Shown: positions 1 to 7,755 of the stretch, piece after piece
Layout: each line of letters begins with the position of its first letter
How positions within the stretch are numbered: position 1 is the first letter of the stretch
IMG/VR virus record: IMGVR_UViG_3300032236_000641
Location: 1 to 22,557 of that record
Length of the DNA: 22,557 bases
Source: a virus
Direction: 5' to 3' (one strand)
The notes under the pieces: generated by a model
What the model was told of the DNA's origin: nothing
The model's database searches: none
Seen by the model: only the letters and a program-made list of their open reading frames with translations
Position numbers and translations under genes: made by a program

Positions 1-468
1 ATAAACTGCACCGTAAGGTGGTAAAGATTCAATTTGCATAGATTGAATACCGGGCATTGGTCTATACCCTAATTCGTTAATACCACCTGCACCGTATGCA
101 CCTGTGTACCTATCAGCTCCAAATCTTAACCCGCTACTTAGTGCATTACTGTTAGGGTCGTTATCGGTATGTGTATTAAGTAGAGATCCTCCTGCTAATC
201 TCCAGTCAGAAGCCAGTGAAGTTAGGCTTGTAACCGGTACCTCTCCTCCAAGTAGATTCTGAACTAATTTTAGAGTAGTTTCGTCTCCTACTATTTCAGA
301 AAAAGAAGTCATTTTAATCCAACAGTTCTTATTGGATAAATAAAGTAAATTTTCATGGGTACGAGTACCTGATTCACCTAATGTCTTAAGGCGTAATGTT
401 AACTGGTCTGTAATATCGCTATTAAGCGGTTTACCGACTATATTTGTATTCTTATCTCCTGCTGCCAT
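1..468 (-). CDS. Hypothetical tail/baseplate structural protein (C-terminus cut by window edge)
   Basis: An open frame starts at the ATG ending at 468 and runs off the window at position 1, giving 156 residues with no stop. The visible part begins MAAGDKNTNIVGKPL and includes a segment around residues 20-60 (QLTLRLKTLGESGTRTHENL, then NKNCWIKMTSFSEI). The rest is rich in G, S, N and Y (residues 90-150), as in virion proteins. I do not recognise the family with certainty. It lies 15 nt after the gp53-like gene in the same direction, at the end of the tape measure-baseplate block, so a baseplate or tail-tip structural role is inferred from position alone. No ribosome binding site is visible; the leader is A/T-rich. 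Confidence 0.7.
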   Translation of the reverse strand, partial: MAAGDKNTNIVGKPLNSDITDQLTLRLKTLGESGTRTHENLLYLSNKNCWIKMTSFSEIVGDETTLKLVQNLLGGEVPVTSLTSLASDWRLAGGSLLNTHTDNDPNSNALSSGLRFGADRYTGAYGAGGINELGYRPMPGIQSMQIESLPPYGAVY

Positions 469-483
469 ATACCTATTTTAATT

Positions 484-789
484 TTATCTATTTCTATTAA
501 TTTGCCCATAAGTACCTAGTATACTTTGAATATCAGAAGGGATTCTTAGTTGAATGCCCACCGGTGGTGATAAACTATCTCCCGGTAAAGCATTTGCTGA
601 TGCTATAATCCACCATAACGAAGTATCTTTGTAATATTGATATGCTAGTAAATCTAGTCTATCACCTAGTGTTGTAATAACATAAATATCATTTCCAGTT
701 GGAAGAATATCCGGGTATATATTATTTACGTAGTACTTTCTACCTTCTTGATTTTTTGTAGTCTGTATTGAAATATATCTGTTTGGCAT
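484..789 (-). CDS. LysM-like baseplate wedge protein (T4 gp53 type / tail protein X type)
   Basis: A 101-residue protein. Residues 33-68 read as a LysM-type fold typical of small baseplate proteins: ITTLGDRLDLLAYQYYKDTS, then LWWIIASANAL, followed by a proline-rich turn and QLRIPSD. In T4, gp53 carries such a domain and joins baseplate wedges; in P2-type phages gpX has a similar one. The short N-terminal part (NRYISIQTTKNQEGRKYYVN) would be the arm. It lies between the 655-aa baseplate/tube-end protein and the next structural gene, with 10 nt and 15 nt gaps, which fits baseplate assembly. It could equally be called tail protein X; the LysM-like domain is the firm part and the gp53 equivalence is inferred from the T4-like surroundings. 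Confidence 0.7.
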   Translation of the reverse strand: MPNRYISIQTTKNQEGRKYYVNNIYPDILPTGNDIYVITTLGDRLDLLAYQYYKDTSLWWIIASANALPGDSLSPPVGIQLRIPSDIQSILGTYGQINRNR

Positions 790-799
790 TACTCTAATT

Positions 800-2767
800 T
801 TACTTTATTGGCGAGATAGAACTTTGAAACTGAGAATTCTTACCTATACCGAATAGGTTGCCGTTTGCAGTAGTGGTATTACCACTCTTATTTGGCGTTA
901 TTAACGGTGTTATATTAGCGTAATCTCCTTGTTTATTTCCCTCTAGTTTGTTTTCTGGGATCCAAGATCTTCTTGGTAAGAAATCATGAATTGGAGTAAA
1001 TTGACAAGCTACATCCAAGACGTGAGGTAATTGATAGATATCGCTACTATTTTCATAATTAATTTCCCAAGGTGAATCATCTGGTACTGTTATGTTCATT
1101 GAAGTTATAAATCCGGGCTGTGCTGCTATATAATCTCCAATAGTTAATTTAACCAGCGGTGATCGCATGAATCCATTACCTAATGTACCTCCAAGTTTCA
1201 TAATAAAATCTTGGTAATCAGGGTACATTTGTGATATCAAGTAGTTTAATTTTCTATAGAGAGGCTGCATCTCTTCTCTTGATTGTGCAGCTATCTTGAA
1301 GTTAAAAGATAGAGTTCTTGTGAAACCGTCGTAAGTATAAAACTTATCACCTCTACCTACGTACTTAACTGAGGAATATTCTGCAGCATGATTATCAGTG
1401 AGACCTGTTAAGAAAGCTCTAAAAATTAGAGCTGTACTACCTGCTGCTCCATTTGTCTTTTGATCACTTTCTATTTCTACTGTATCAAACCTAAACGTAA
1501 TAAGATCTTTTGTATTTGCATTTTCAGCTTCTTTTGCACTCAGTATATCAAGCATATTAATTCTGTCCTGCCCATCTGGGTATGGTTCAAGGTAATTTAC
1601 TCTTTGCTTTGGTAACCTGCCTCCTGGTTTTCCAATACCGTATCTAGATTCTAAACTTCCGCTTGTACCGGGAGCTCCGCTATAACCTTTAGTAGAGGCT
1701 ATGTCTTTAAGTTCTAACCTAAAATCTTCACGAATATTATGTGTTAAGTTTTTATCTTTACCGGGGATAGTACTTATTTGATGATAATTCCAGGTATTAC
1801 CTTTATTAGTTGTATTAACACTACCTACCTTAGGTCCTTCAGGTAATGTACTTGGATCTGTTGTCTGGTAACCTGGTGCAAATGTTATTTTACCCGTATC
1901 TCCTTCAACTATAGTAGTTGTATATTCAACTACAAGGTTTGAACCTGATTGCTGTGTGTCATAATAATAACCTCCTTTGTTGTTTTTAGAAAGATTAGCA
2001 GTCGTATAGATATCCGTGTAAGAAAGAAACGAAGTACCTGATATAGTTTTATTATTACCTCTAGGTGTTCCAATTCCCGAATTAGGAGTGCCACTGAGTA
2101 GATCTGTATTATTAAAGCGAGGTATTGTAGTTAAACCAATTCCACCTATCGAATTTGGTCCACCAACATACTGTAATAGTAGTGTACGGTCTAGAGAGAT
2201 ATTAAGCTTACTTGCATCTTGTATAACCGCACCTGTTGTATCACCTGCTATTTTTAGATTATAAAGAGTACGAAGTCTTTCTGGGTTAGGGTTACCTTGA
2301 GTTGGAGTGGCGATAAAGTCATAGGTTGTACCATAAGGATTCACAGGTACACTTCCATGTCTATCAAAATGAAAACCTGATCCCTGTACTGATACTTGGG
2401 CTGATGTGTTATAACCATTGTAGATTCTTGTTGCACCTAATAACCCTAATCCAACTACACCTCCTAAAGCTATTTCTTTACCTGATTGTATATCCGGGTT
2501 AGCTAACTGTAGATACTGTTGACGTGTAATAAACATCTGACCGGCAGGTGATTTCAAAAACCTATTGATACGTTTTGTATCAGCCTGACCTTGAATAGGT
2601 ACAGTTGGGCCAGTTACGGTTAGGTTATATAAATTATCAACCGCACTTACAGGCGGTACCTGATCAGGAATTGGAGTTTGAATAAAAGGTTGTCCACTAC
2701 TTCCTCCACCTGGTCTATCGTTACCAAATTTTAAACTCTTTAAATTAGTTTTTATGTTTATTAACAT
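800..2767 (-). CDS. Large baseplate / tail-tube-end structural protein
   Basis: A 655-residue protein with two parts. The first roughly 400 residues are low in recognisable motifs, rich in G, T, N and P, with one hydrophobic stretch near residues 100-115 (GKEIALGGVVGLGLLGATRI). The last 250 (from about KDLITFRFDTVEIE) look like a compact conserved domain with LIFRAFLTGLTDNHAAEYSS, VKYVGRGDKFYTYDGFTRTL, FMRSPLVKLTIGDYI and a final beta-rich DVACQFTPIHDF. In T4-type gene orders the protein made just after the tape measure caps or starts the tail tube on the baseplate (gp48/gp54 role), and that is my inference here. It starts 13 nt after the tape measure stop. The family could not be confirmed from sequence alone. 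Confidence 0.6.
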   Translation of the reverse strand: MLINIKTNLKSLKFGNDRPGGGSSGQPFIQTPIPDQVPPVSAVDNLYNLTVTGPTVPIQGQADTKRINRFLKSPAGQMFITRQQYLQLANPDIQSGKEIALGGVVGLGLLGATRIYNGYNTSAQVSVQGSGFHFDRHGSVPVNPYGTTYDFIATPTQGNPNPERLRTLYNLKIAGDTTGAVIQDASKLNISLDRTLLLQYVGGPNSIGGIGLTTIPRFNNTDLLSGTPNSGIGTPRGNNKTISGTSFLSYTDIYTTANLSKNNKGGYYYDTQQSGSNLVVEYTTTIVEGDTGKITFAPGYQTTDPSTLPEGPKVGSVNTTNKGNTWNYHQISTIPGKDKNLTHNIREDFRLELKDIASTKGYSGAPGTSGSLESRYGIGKPGGRLPKQRVNYLEPYPDGQDRINMLDILSAKEAENANTKDLITFRFDTVEIESDQKTNGAAGSTALIFRAFLTGLTDNHAAEYSSVKYVGRGDKFYTYDGFTRTLSFNFKIAAQSREEMQPLYRKLNYLISQMYPDYQDFIMKLGGTLGNGFMRSPLVKLTIGDYIAAQPGFITSMNITVPDDSPWEINYENSSDIYQLPHVLDVACQFTPIHDFLPRRSWIPENKLEGNKQGDYANITPLITPNKSGNTTTANGNLFGIGKNSQFQSSISPIK

Positions 2768-2780
2768 AGTTAGTTATCTT

Positions 2781-5279
2781 TTATCCGCCGTATACTCTTG
2801 ATGACGGGTTTAATAGGTTACCATAACTCGTTGGTACGTTCTTGGCTACTGTGTTAGCTAGTGTTTGACCATCTACCTGTATGTTTACCGGTCTATCGGC
2901 TACTTTATGAATTGAAGATCTTAAGTCTGCTAATGCACTTACTAGCATAGCTGTATCTTGATTGTTACCACCATTACCTAAGATGTTATTAGCTCTTGGT
3001 GAATTTAGAGGTATAATAGCTTCTGGTCCAGCTTCACCCACGGTTGCATTATCAATTCTACTTGTTACGATACCTCCATCGGCAAATTCTGTTTTCGATT
3101 TTGATCCTGCTATAAGGCTATATAAGCCTGCAACTGCTGTGCCTGCAACTGCTAATCCTGCAAGAGCATATAGTGGATTTGCAACTGCCCATGCTGCAGC
3201 AATTCCTATTTGAGTTGCTAATTCTTCTCCTTTCATCATCACTAAAGCTTCCTGTAAAGTAAGTCTTTCACCTTCTACGCTTAGTTGTACACTTTCATAT
3301 CCTGCTATTGCTTGCTGAATTGTTTTATTTTCAAGTAACACTTTATTAAGTCCTGTAACTGCCCCGATTGTTCTTAACACAGGAATAACTATTGAAGCAC
3401 TCCAAATTGCTGCCACTCCAAGTAATATACCCTGTAATGCACCTGCTTTATCTAGTAAATCTATAAACTGACCTAACATGACTGCAATTGGACCGCTAGC
3501 GATATCTGTTAAGGTTTGTTCTAATTTTTCTACTAAACTATTAAATTTTTCTTGAATTGATCTCTGAGTGTCTTGATCTTGTAGGTAATCTTTTAGAGTC
3601 TTACCTGATTTAAGTAAATCTTTCGCTTGTGCTGCGTTTAGCTCTGCTGCTTTATCACCATACTTAGTAATTGCTTCTTGTTTTAATAGCATCTCAGACA
3701 TTTCTTCTCTTGACATTCCAAAAGCTTGTGCTAGAGATTTTTGTGCAATTACGTTTAGTTTTTGGTAATCAGCTAATGAACCTACTTGACTTGCTATTTC
3801 TTTTTCTAGAGTTAACTGATCACCGGTTAATGCAGCGTACCTAGCTTTTTCTAAATTTAATGCTCTACCTGTTATTAACTCGGCTTCCATTTGAGATTGT
3901 ATAGATGATTCAAAGTTTAACATTGATTCACCTATTTTATCTACACCTTCAAGAGTAGTTCCTAGTTTTTTTGCTTGTACCACTGCTTCTGCAATTGCAG
4001 TAGGATTTTCTTTAAATTTAACAAGTATCCCCGCACTTAGTTTAGAAATTTCCTGTAAAATTTGTTTATCGGTAAAATGTGTCTTGGTTTGTTGTTGAGT
4101 GTAGTATGTAGAGATTCTAATATTATCAATATACTCTTGAAGGTTTTGATTAGCACCTGCTGATGCTAGATCTAACTTAGCTGCTTCAGATGCGGTTAAA
4201 CCTACGATTCCTGTTAATTTAGAGAAAGTAACTAATTCTTCGTTTGAATACTTTACAGCTATACCTAATTCATCTGTTAATTCTGTTTGTGCTTTTAACA
4301 GTTTAGAAGTAGTAACATACCCGTCGTTAGTAGCTTTAGCAAATGCAACCACGTCCTCTCTAACATTTTTTGCTAAATTTGCACTTATACCAAAAGATTT
4401 ACCTAATGCGGTAATTTCTGTACTAGCTCTTCCGATATTTTTTGCAAATAATGCAATAATAGCTGCAGGATCTGTAAGACTTCTACCTAGACTTCTAACT
4501 ATTTCGTTAAGGCCTGTTCCTAATACTCTTAATTGGGCAAAACTTTGTTTTGTTTCAACAGCATATCTAGCTGTAACTCTCATTTTTTCGGCTATACTAC
4601 TGGTATCTACACCGAGTTTACTTAGCCCAGTTGCAAGTGCTGTTACTGCTGTGCCGCTGATGCCCATTGCTCTTGCAATCTGTTCTTCTAGTTTTAATCT
4701 AGCCCTAAGAGCTCTTTCAACTCCAGCGTACCCTAGCTCAGCATCTGCTAAAAATTTCTTAGTTTCACTTTGTGCATCTTTTATTTCTTTTCTTTCTTTT
4801 CTCAAAGCTTTTGCTTCTCTAGACTTTGTATCTACACTTTGTAATTCTTTCGCTATCTGTTCTAACCTATCTTTATTCATAGTTTTAGCAACAGTTAACT
4901 CTGCTTTTTGGATAACTAGTTTCTGTGCTAAACTCTTTAAGTCTTTTTTATTTAATTCAGATATGCCATCCTGATCGTATTTAAGCTTATTTGCTATACT
5001 AGATAAGTTACTAAAAGCTTTTTTAGTTAGAGATAATGCATTATTTTGATTATTTAACTCTGCTACTACTTTTTTTAGTGATTCATAGTAATAGTTTACA
5101 TCTGTATCTAAACCCCTGAACTCTGTACGTAACGATTTTACAGCTTTTTCTACTGCAGAAACACCGGAACCGAAGCTAGCTATAAAAGCATTCATATCCT
5201 GCCGAAAACCACCTCCTGCATCTCTTATCTTTTTATTAAGATCATCTAACTCTTTCTTTAAATCAGCTTCTGTTGCCAT
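2781..5279 (-). CDS. Tail tape measure protein
   Basis: An 832-residue protein. The N-terminal half (residues 1-300) is charged and alpha-helical with likely coiled coil (LKKELDDLNKKIRDAG, several K/E-rich heptads). Two hydrophobic stretches lie at about residues 605-635 (ILLGVAAIWSASIVIPVL) and 690-725 (AAAWAVANPLYALAGLAVAG). Residues 732-758 hold the classical tape-measure C-terminal signature: FADGGIV, then TVGEAGPEAIIPL. It sits directly after the tail-assembly-chaperone-like gene with a frameshift, the usual place for a tape measure. By the general rule of about 0.15 nm per residue, it would set a tail of roughly 125 nm. A TATTTATA motif lies 26 nt ahead of the ATG, so the gene may have its own promoter. 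No lytic transglycosylase or peptidase motif was noticed. Confidence 0.9.
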   Translation of the reverse strand: MATEADLKKELDDLNKKIRDAGGGFRQDMNAFIASFGSGVSAVEKAVKSLRTEFRGLDTDVNYYYESLKKVVAELNNQNNALSLTKKAFSNLSSIANKLKYDQDGISELNKKDLKSLAQKLVIQKAELTVAKTMNKDRLEQIAKELQSVDTKSREAKALRKERKEIKDAQSETKKFLADAELGYAGVERALRARLKLEEQIARAMGISGTAVTALATGLSKLGVDTSSIAEKMRVTARYAVETKQSFAQLRVLGTGLNEIVRSLGRSLTDPAAIIALFAKNIGRASTEITALGKSFGISANLAKNVREDVVAFAKATNDGYVTTSKLLKAQTELTDELGIAVKYSNEELVTFSKLTGIVGLTASEAAKLDLASAGANQNLQEYIDNIRISTYYTQQQTKTHFTDKQILQEISKLSAGILVKFKENPTAIAEAVVQAKKLGTTLEGVDKIGESMLNFESSIQSQMEAELITGRALNLEKARYAALTGDQLTLEKEIASQVGSLADYQKLNVIAQKSLAQAFGMSREEMSEMLLKQEAITKYGDKAAELNAAQAKDLLKSGKTLKDYLQDQDTQRSIQEKFNSLVEKLEQTLTDIASGPIAVMLGQFIDLLDKAGALQGILLGVAAIWSASIVIPVLRTIGAVTGLNKVLLENKTIQQAIAGYESVQLSVEGERLTLQEALVMMKGEELATQIGIAAAWAVANPLYALAGLAVAGTAVAGLYSLIAGSKSKTEFADGGIVTSRIDNATVGEAGPEAIIPLNSPRANNILGNGGNNQDTAMLVSALADLRSSIHKVADRPVNIQVDGQTLANTVAKNVPTSYGNLLNPSSRVYGG

Positions 5280-5303
5280 ATTTTATTCTTTCTATATTAC
5301 AGA

Positions 5304-5312
5304 TATAAATAG
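5304..5312 (-). promoter_or_regulatory. Candidate late promoter motif ahead of tape measure gene
   Basis: Coding-strand CTATTTATA, 26 nt from the ATG ending at 5279, just after the hairpin at 5315-5339. One of eight copies of this motif in intergenic gaps. Assigned as promoter by recurrence and position only. Confidence 0.45.
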
Positions 5313-5314
5313 TG

Positions 5315-5339
5315 AAAGCGCCTATTTTTTAGGCGCCTT
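5315..5339 (-). terminator. Hairpin over the stop codon of the frameshifted frame, possible weak terminator
   Basis: On the minus strand AAGGCGCCT, a 7-nt loop AAAAAAT, then AGGCGCTTT form a 9-bp stem with one G-T pair. The TAG stop of the downstream chaperone frame (5322-5324) lies inside it. The tail after the stem is CACTATTTAT, not a clean T run, so termination may be partial; it could instead protect the mRNA end or attenuate read-through before the tape measure promoter. Confidence 0.5.
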
Positions 5340-5594
5340 CGTTGATGTTTTATAGTTAGGTGTGATAGCAGGTCGAGCAATTGGTTTAGGTTCACTCTTA
5401 TTATTTAACATATTCTGCTGCTTATCCTGGATCTCTTTTTGTTTATCGTAGTACTCTTTTAACTTATTAAATGTAAACCTACGTAACCATAACGGCATCT
5501 GGTATACTGTCTCCCAATCATATCCTCCTTGTCCATTAAAAACTATTTCATGGATTTCAGTGAATATATTGATTCTATGCTGTGGTGTCAGGCC
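5322..5594 (-). CDS. Second frame of tail assembly chaperone, reached by ribosomal frameshift
   Basis: After the run of seven T at 5601-5595, the +1 frame stays open for 90 codons to the TAG at 5322-5324. It reads GLTPQHRINIFTEIHEIVFN, then GQGGYDWETVYQMPLWLRRF, TFNKLKEYYD and a lysine/proline-rich tail. The frame has no ATG, GTG or TTG between the upstream TAA and a methionine at residue 33, which lies in the middle of the conserved-looking part, so it cannot be a normal separate gene. Joined to the first 243 residues of the upstream frame it gives a 333-residue protein. Tail assembly chaperones made as short and frameshifted long forms directly upstream of the tape measure gene are established for many phages (lambda G/GT). 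The alternative is a single-base error in the T run, which would fuse the frames outright. Confidence 0.75.
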   Translation of the reverse strand, partial: GLTPQHRINIFTEIHEIVFNGQGGYDWETVYQMPLWLRRFTFNKLKEYYDKQKEIQDKQQNMLNNKSEPKPIARPAITPNYKTSTKAPKK

Positions 5595-6324
5595 AAAAAA
5601 ATGATACAGTAACTGGTATATTTACACCCTCCCCTATGTAGTTATCTGAATCCGGTATAAACTTCATATCTAAATCTGGTGAGATAGAGCTATAGTATTG
5701 ACGTAGAGCTCTTGAATCAGGTGCAAGTAAGTAGTTATCTACGAATTCACGTATTGCTTTTTGTTCTCTATCACCGTTTACTGATGTAATCATAAACTTC
5801 ATCCGTGTTGTGATATCGGTAGTAGTGTTAGGAGAGATCTTTTTAAGACCTTTTATCTCTTTTTCTATCTTTTGTTCATCACCATGAGTTAGTAACTTAA
5901 AGGTCACAACGTTACCTGATTTAGGTAGAGTGTAGGTAAAGTCATTAAGACCTGATTTATACAAATCATAGTCTACGGCTTTGTTCTCTAATATGGATAA
6001 ATCAACAGATACCTGTTGTCCTTCATAGGAAAAGGTGTAGTCTTTACCGTAACCTAAAACCCTTGCAGCTACTAAGATTGCGTTTTTATCGCCAATAAGT
6101 AGATCGTCAAAGTTGATTGGAGTAACGATTAGAGACTGTAATAACTTGTCTAATACTGTACCGTCTTTGATGTAATTACTGTTAGTAAGGATATCTTCCT
6201 CTCTAGCGGTCATATACTTCATTTCTACGGTACCTGATGATAAAGGTGATTCTTTTGGATATAATAACCCTTTGGATGGTAACTCTACCGTTTCTGTTGG
6301 TAGTTTAAATTTTTCTGTTGTCAT
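5575..6324 (-). CDS. gp26-like baseplate hub / tail assembly chaperone protein, zero-frame product
   Basis: A 249-residue protein. The N-terminal part carries the signature seen in T4-type gp26 baseplate hub proteins: VELPSKGLLYP near residues 13-23, then EMKYMTAREEDILTNSNYIK and a DLLIGDKNAILVAARVLGYG stretch around residues 74-93. In T4-like phages gp26 is assigned to baseplate hub assembly; its place just ahead of the tape measure suggests a chaperone that binds the tape measure. The reading frame ends 6 codons after a TTT TTT T run (VSFF then WPDTTA), and another frame continues for 90 codons; see the slippery-site entry. A TATTTATA motif lies 28 nt upstream, and the preceding tube gene is closed by a strong terminator, so this gene probably starts its own transcript. 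Confidence 0.75.
   Translation of the reverse strand: MTTEKFKLPTETVELPSKGLLYPKESPLSSGTVEMKYMTAREEDILTNSNYIKDGTVLDKLLQSLIVTPINFDDLLIGDKNAILVAARVLGYGKDYTFSYEGQQVSVDLSILENKAVDYDLYKSGLNDFTYTLPKSGNVVTFKLLTHGDEQKIEKEIKGLKKISPNTTTDITTRMKFMITSVNGDREQKAIREFVDNYLLAPDSRALRQYYSSISPDLDMKFIPDSDNYIGEGVNIPVTVSFFWPDTTA
5592..5604 (-). promoter_or_regulatory. Slippery heptamer for programmed frameshifting
   Basis: Minus-strand TCA TTT TTT TGG C. Two adjacent Phe codons lie in a run of seven T; moving forward one base lets both tRNAs re-pair on TTT TTT and the next codon becomes GGC, entering the 90-codon open frame. A -2 slip reaches the same frame but pairs worse. A -1 slip would hit TGA two codons later. 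Confidence 0.65.
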
Positions 6325-6350
6325 AAATTGTTTAAGTGTTTATCTATATA

Positions 6351-6359
6351 TATAAATAG
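6351..6359 (-). promoter_or_regulatory. Candidate late promoter motif ahead of gp26-like gene
   Basis: Coding-strand CTATTTATATATATAG, 28 nt from the ATG ending at 6324 and downstream of the terminator at 6396-6421, so it would restart transcription after the tube gene. One of eight recurrent copies. Confidence 0.5.
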
Positions 6360-6395
6360 ACAAAATAATGCTTTTATGCCCTAAATAATCTAAAT

Positions 6396-6421
6396 AAAAA
6401 ATCCCCTATTTTCATAGAGGA
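6396..6421 (-). terminator. Intrinsic terminator after tail tube gene
   Basis: On the minus strand TCCTCTAT, loop GAAA, ATAGGGGA, then TTTTTTATTT. The 8-bp stem (one T-G pair) with a GAAA tetraloop and a T run is a textbook Rho-independent terminator, 30 nt after the tube stop codon. It would cap the highly expressed sheath-tube transcript. Confidence 0.88.
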
Positions 6422-6450
6422 CTTTAGAATATGTGTTTTGTAGTTTGCTA

Positions 6451-6936
6451 TTAGAAGTTTAGTACACAATAATCCATTGCTATAGTAAGATCGATTTCTA
6501 GTGCATCTGCTGTAGCCCAGTCAAATTGACCGAATGTACCTGTCTTAACATATGCACCTTTTATGATCCATTCACCAACTATATCACCTACTGGACCTAA
6601 AACGTTTAGAGTTAAATCTTTCTTGTAGAAGTCAGAATAACCATCTCTACCTGTTACAGATTCATGTGATAGACGTACCCACTCCATTACTGCTTGAGCA
6701 CCTGAAGGTGTGATTGGGTTGTAAAGAGCTAAGGTCATATCATTCCACTTAACCTTACCTTTTAACTTACGGTAAACGTTGATATGATCTAGAGTGATTT
6801 CACCTGCATCAAAGCCTGGTGCTGATGCTTTCTTGATTAAGTAAGATGGTATACCGTCAATATACATTATAAATCTATTCTGTACTTGAGGTTCAAAAGC
6901 GGTGAAAAATATTTCGTTTGGATCTAAGACTGCCAT
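6451..6936 (-). CDS. gp19: Tail tube protein (T4 gp19 type)
   Basis: A 161-residue protein of the usual tube-protein length. It shows the family pattern: QVQNRFIMYIDGIPSYLIKK near residues 17-36, SAPGFDAGEITLDHINVYRK at 38-57, then KGKVKWNDMTLALYNP and a C-terminal beta strand pair ending EIDLTIAMDYCVLNF. These proteins form the inner hexameric rings through which DNA passes. It follows the sheath gene with one unknown gene between them and is followed by a strong terminator, as expected for an abundant virion protein. A TATTTATA motif sits only 18 nt ahead of the ATG, suggesting a promoter giving extra tube transcript. Confident on fold and order. Confidence 0.92.
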   Translation of the reverse strand: MAVLDPNEIFFTAFEPQVQNRFIMYIDGIPSYLIKKASAPGFDAGEITLDHINVYRKLKGKVKWNDMTLALYNPITPSGAQAVMEWVRLSHESVTGRDGYSDFYKKDLTLNVLGPVGDIVGEWIIKGAYVKTGTFGQFDWATADALEIDLTIAMDYCVLNF

Positions 6937-6952
6937 TGTTATGTTTATTTAA

Positions 6953-6961
6953 TATAAATAT
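6953..6961 (-). promoter_or_regulatory. Candidate late promoter motif ahead of tail tube gene
   Basis: Coding-strand ATATTTATA in the 53-nt gap, 18 nt from the tube ATG, the shortest spacing among the copies. No terminator precedes it, so tube mRNA would come both from here and from read-through of upstream genes. Confidence 0.45.
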
Positions 6962-6989
6962 CCTTTGTTAATAAAAACTGTAACTTATT

Positions 6990-7739
6990 TTACCATCTTC
7001 TAGACATACCAGGTTCTGGTCTGTATCTTTGAGGATTTGTATAGTAGTCTGTATAATGTCTATTTGCAATACATGGACCTGATACTGAACAGCTTTGTAG
7101 TAAGGAAACAATTGCTGCTACTGCTGCTATCTTAAGTAAAGATTTATTAGTTTTAACTTTTTCTAGGAATGTCTTAGGTGAAGGTGTAACTAAAGATTTT
7201 AATTGAGGGTTGCTTTGTGCTTCATCGTTTAGATCATCTAGAGCAACAGTCATTTCATCTTTAACTTCTTCTTCTGTCAACAGTCTGCCCTCTACTAAGA
7301 AAAATCCGGTACGACGATCTCTTAAAACTTCGTTTATTGCTTCATCAACACCACCTCTATATGCTTTATCCATAGTAGCGTGAGTGTCTTCTAGTTTCTT
7401 ATAAAGCTCAGGATTCTTTTTCTTGATATAATCTTGTATCTTAGCGATAGCTAAACCACCTAGACCAAGGCTACTTATACCTGCAATGATACCCATAAGT
7501 TCTTGAGTTGAAGGTATATCTTCGTTTAAATGATCTCTACTGTTATTGTACGTACCTCTTCTTTTACATTTGCTAGAATCTACTTGCCAAACATTACCTT
7601 CATCATCTTTAGCATAGCATTTTTCAGATCCGTATCTATCTTTCTTCCAGAAGTAGTGAACTTCAGATTCGTTTAAAGCAGCTTTCTCTTTAATAGATTC
7701 GTACAGTTTCTTAGGTATTCTTATTTTTATATTATTCAT
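6990..7739 (-). CDS. Hypothetical protein between sheath and tube, with internal lipobox-like segment
   Basis: A 249-residue protein I do not recognise. Residues 1-25 are basic and helical (KIRIPKKLYESIKEKAALNE); residues 26-62 form a Cys-containing beta-like segment (HYFWKKDRYGSEKCYAKDDE, then NVWQVDSSKCKRRG). Residues 81-100 are a Gly-rich hydrophobic stretch (LMGIIAGISSLGLGGLAIAK), followed by charged helices. Residues 200-217 (SLLKIAAVAAIVSLLQSC) look like a lipoprotein signal with a lipobox-like LQSC, but placed internally, with a Tyr/Arg/Pro-rich tail after it. Position between sheath and tube genes, with a 16-nt gap to sheath, suggests a virion or assembly role, or an unrelated inserted gene. 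No catalytic motif was found. Confidence 0.7.
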   Translation of the reverse strand: MNNIKIRIPKKLYESIKEKAALNESEVHYFWKKDRYGSEKCYAKDDEGNVWQVDSSKCKRRGTYNNSRDHLNEDIPSTQELMGIIAGISSLGLGGLAIAKIQDYIKKKNPELYKKLEDTHATMDKAYRGGVDEAINEVLRDRRTGFFLVEGRLLTEEEVKDEMTVALDDLNDEAQSNPQLKSLVTPSPKTFLEKVKTNKSLLKIAAVAAIVSLLQSCSVSGPCIANRHYTDYYTNPQRYRPEPGMSRRW

Positions 7740-7755
7740 TGTTTTATTTTATTTC

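Noticed and set aside
2962-3213. Plus-strand open frames (2962-3213, 4651-4974, 12385-12732, 13886-14284, 14572-14862, 15571-15777, 21871-22071)
   Set aside because: Each lies opposite a well-supported minus-strand gene, with compositions that mirror that gene (for example Pro/Leu-rich opposite Gly repeats) and no motif or leader of their own.
5518-5530. AAGGAGG followed by ATG near 5524-5530 on the minus strand
   Set aside because: The ATG opens only about 20 codons in another frame; the bases are explained by the GQGGYD codons of the frameshifted chaperone part.
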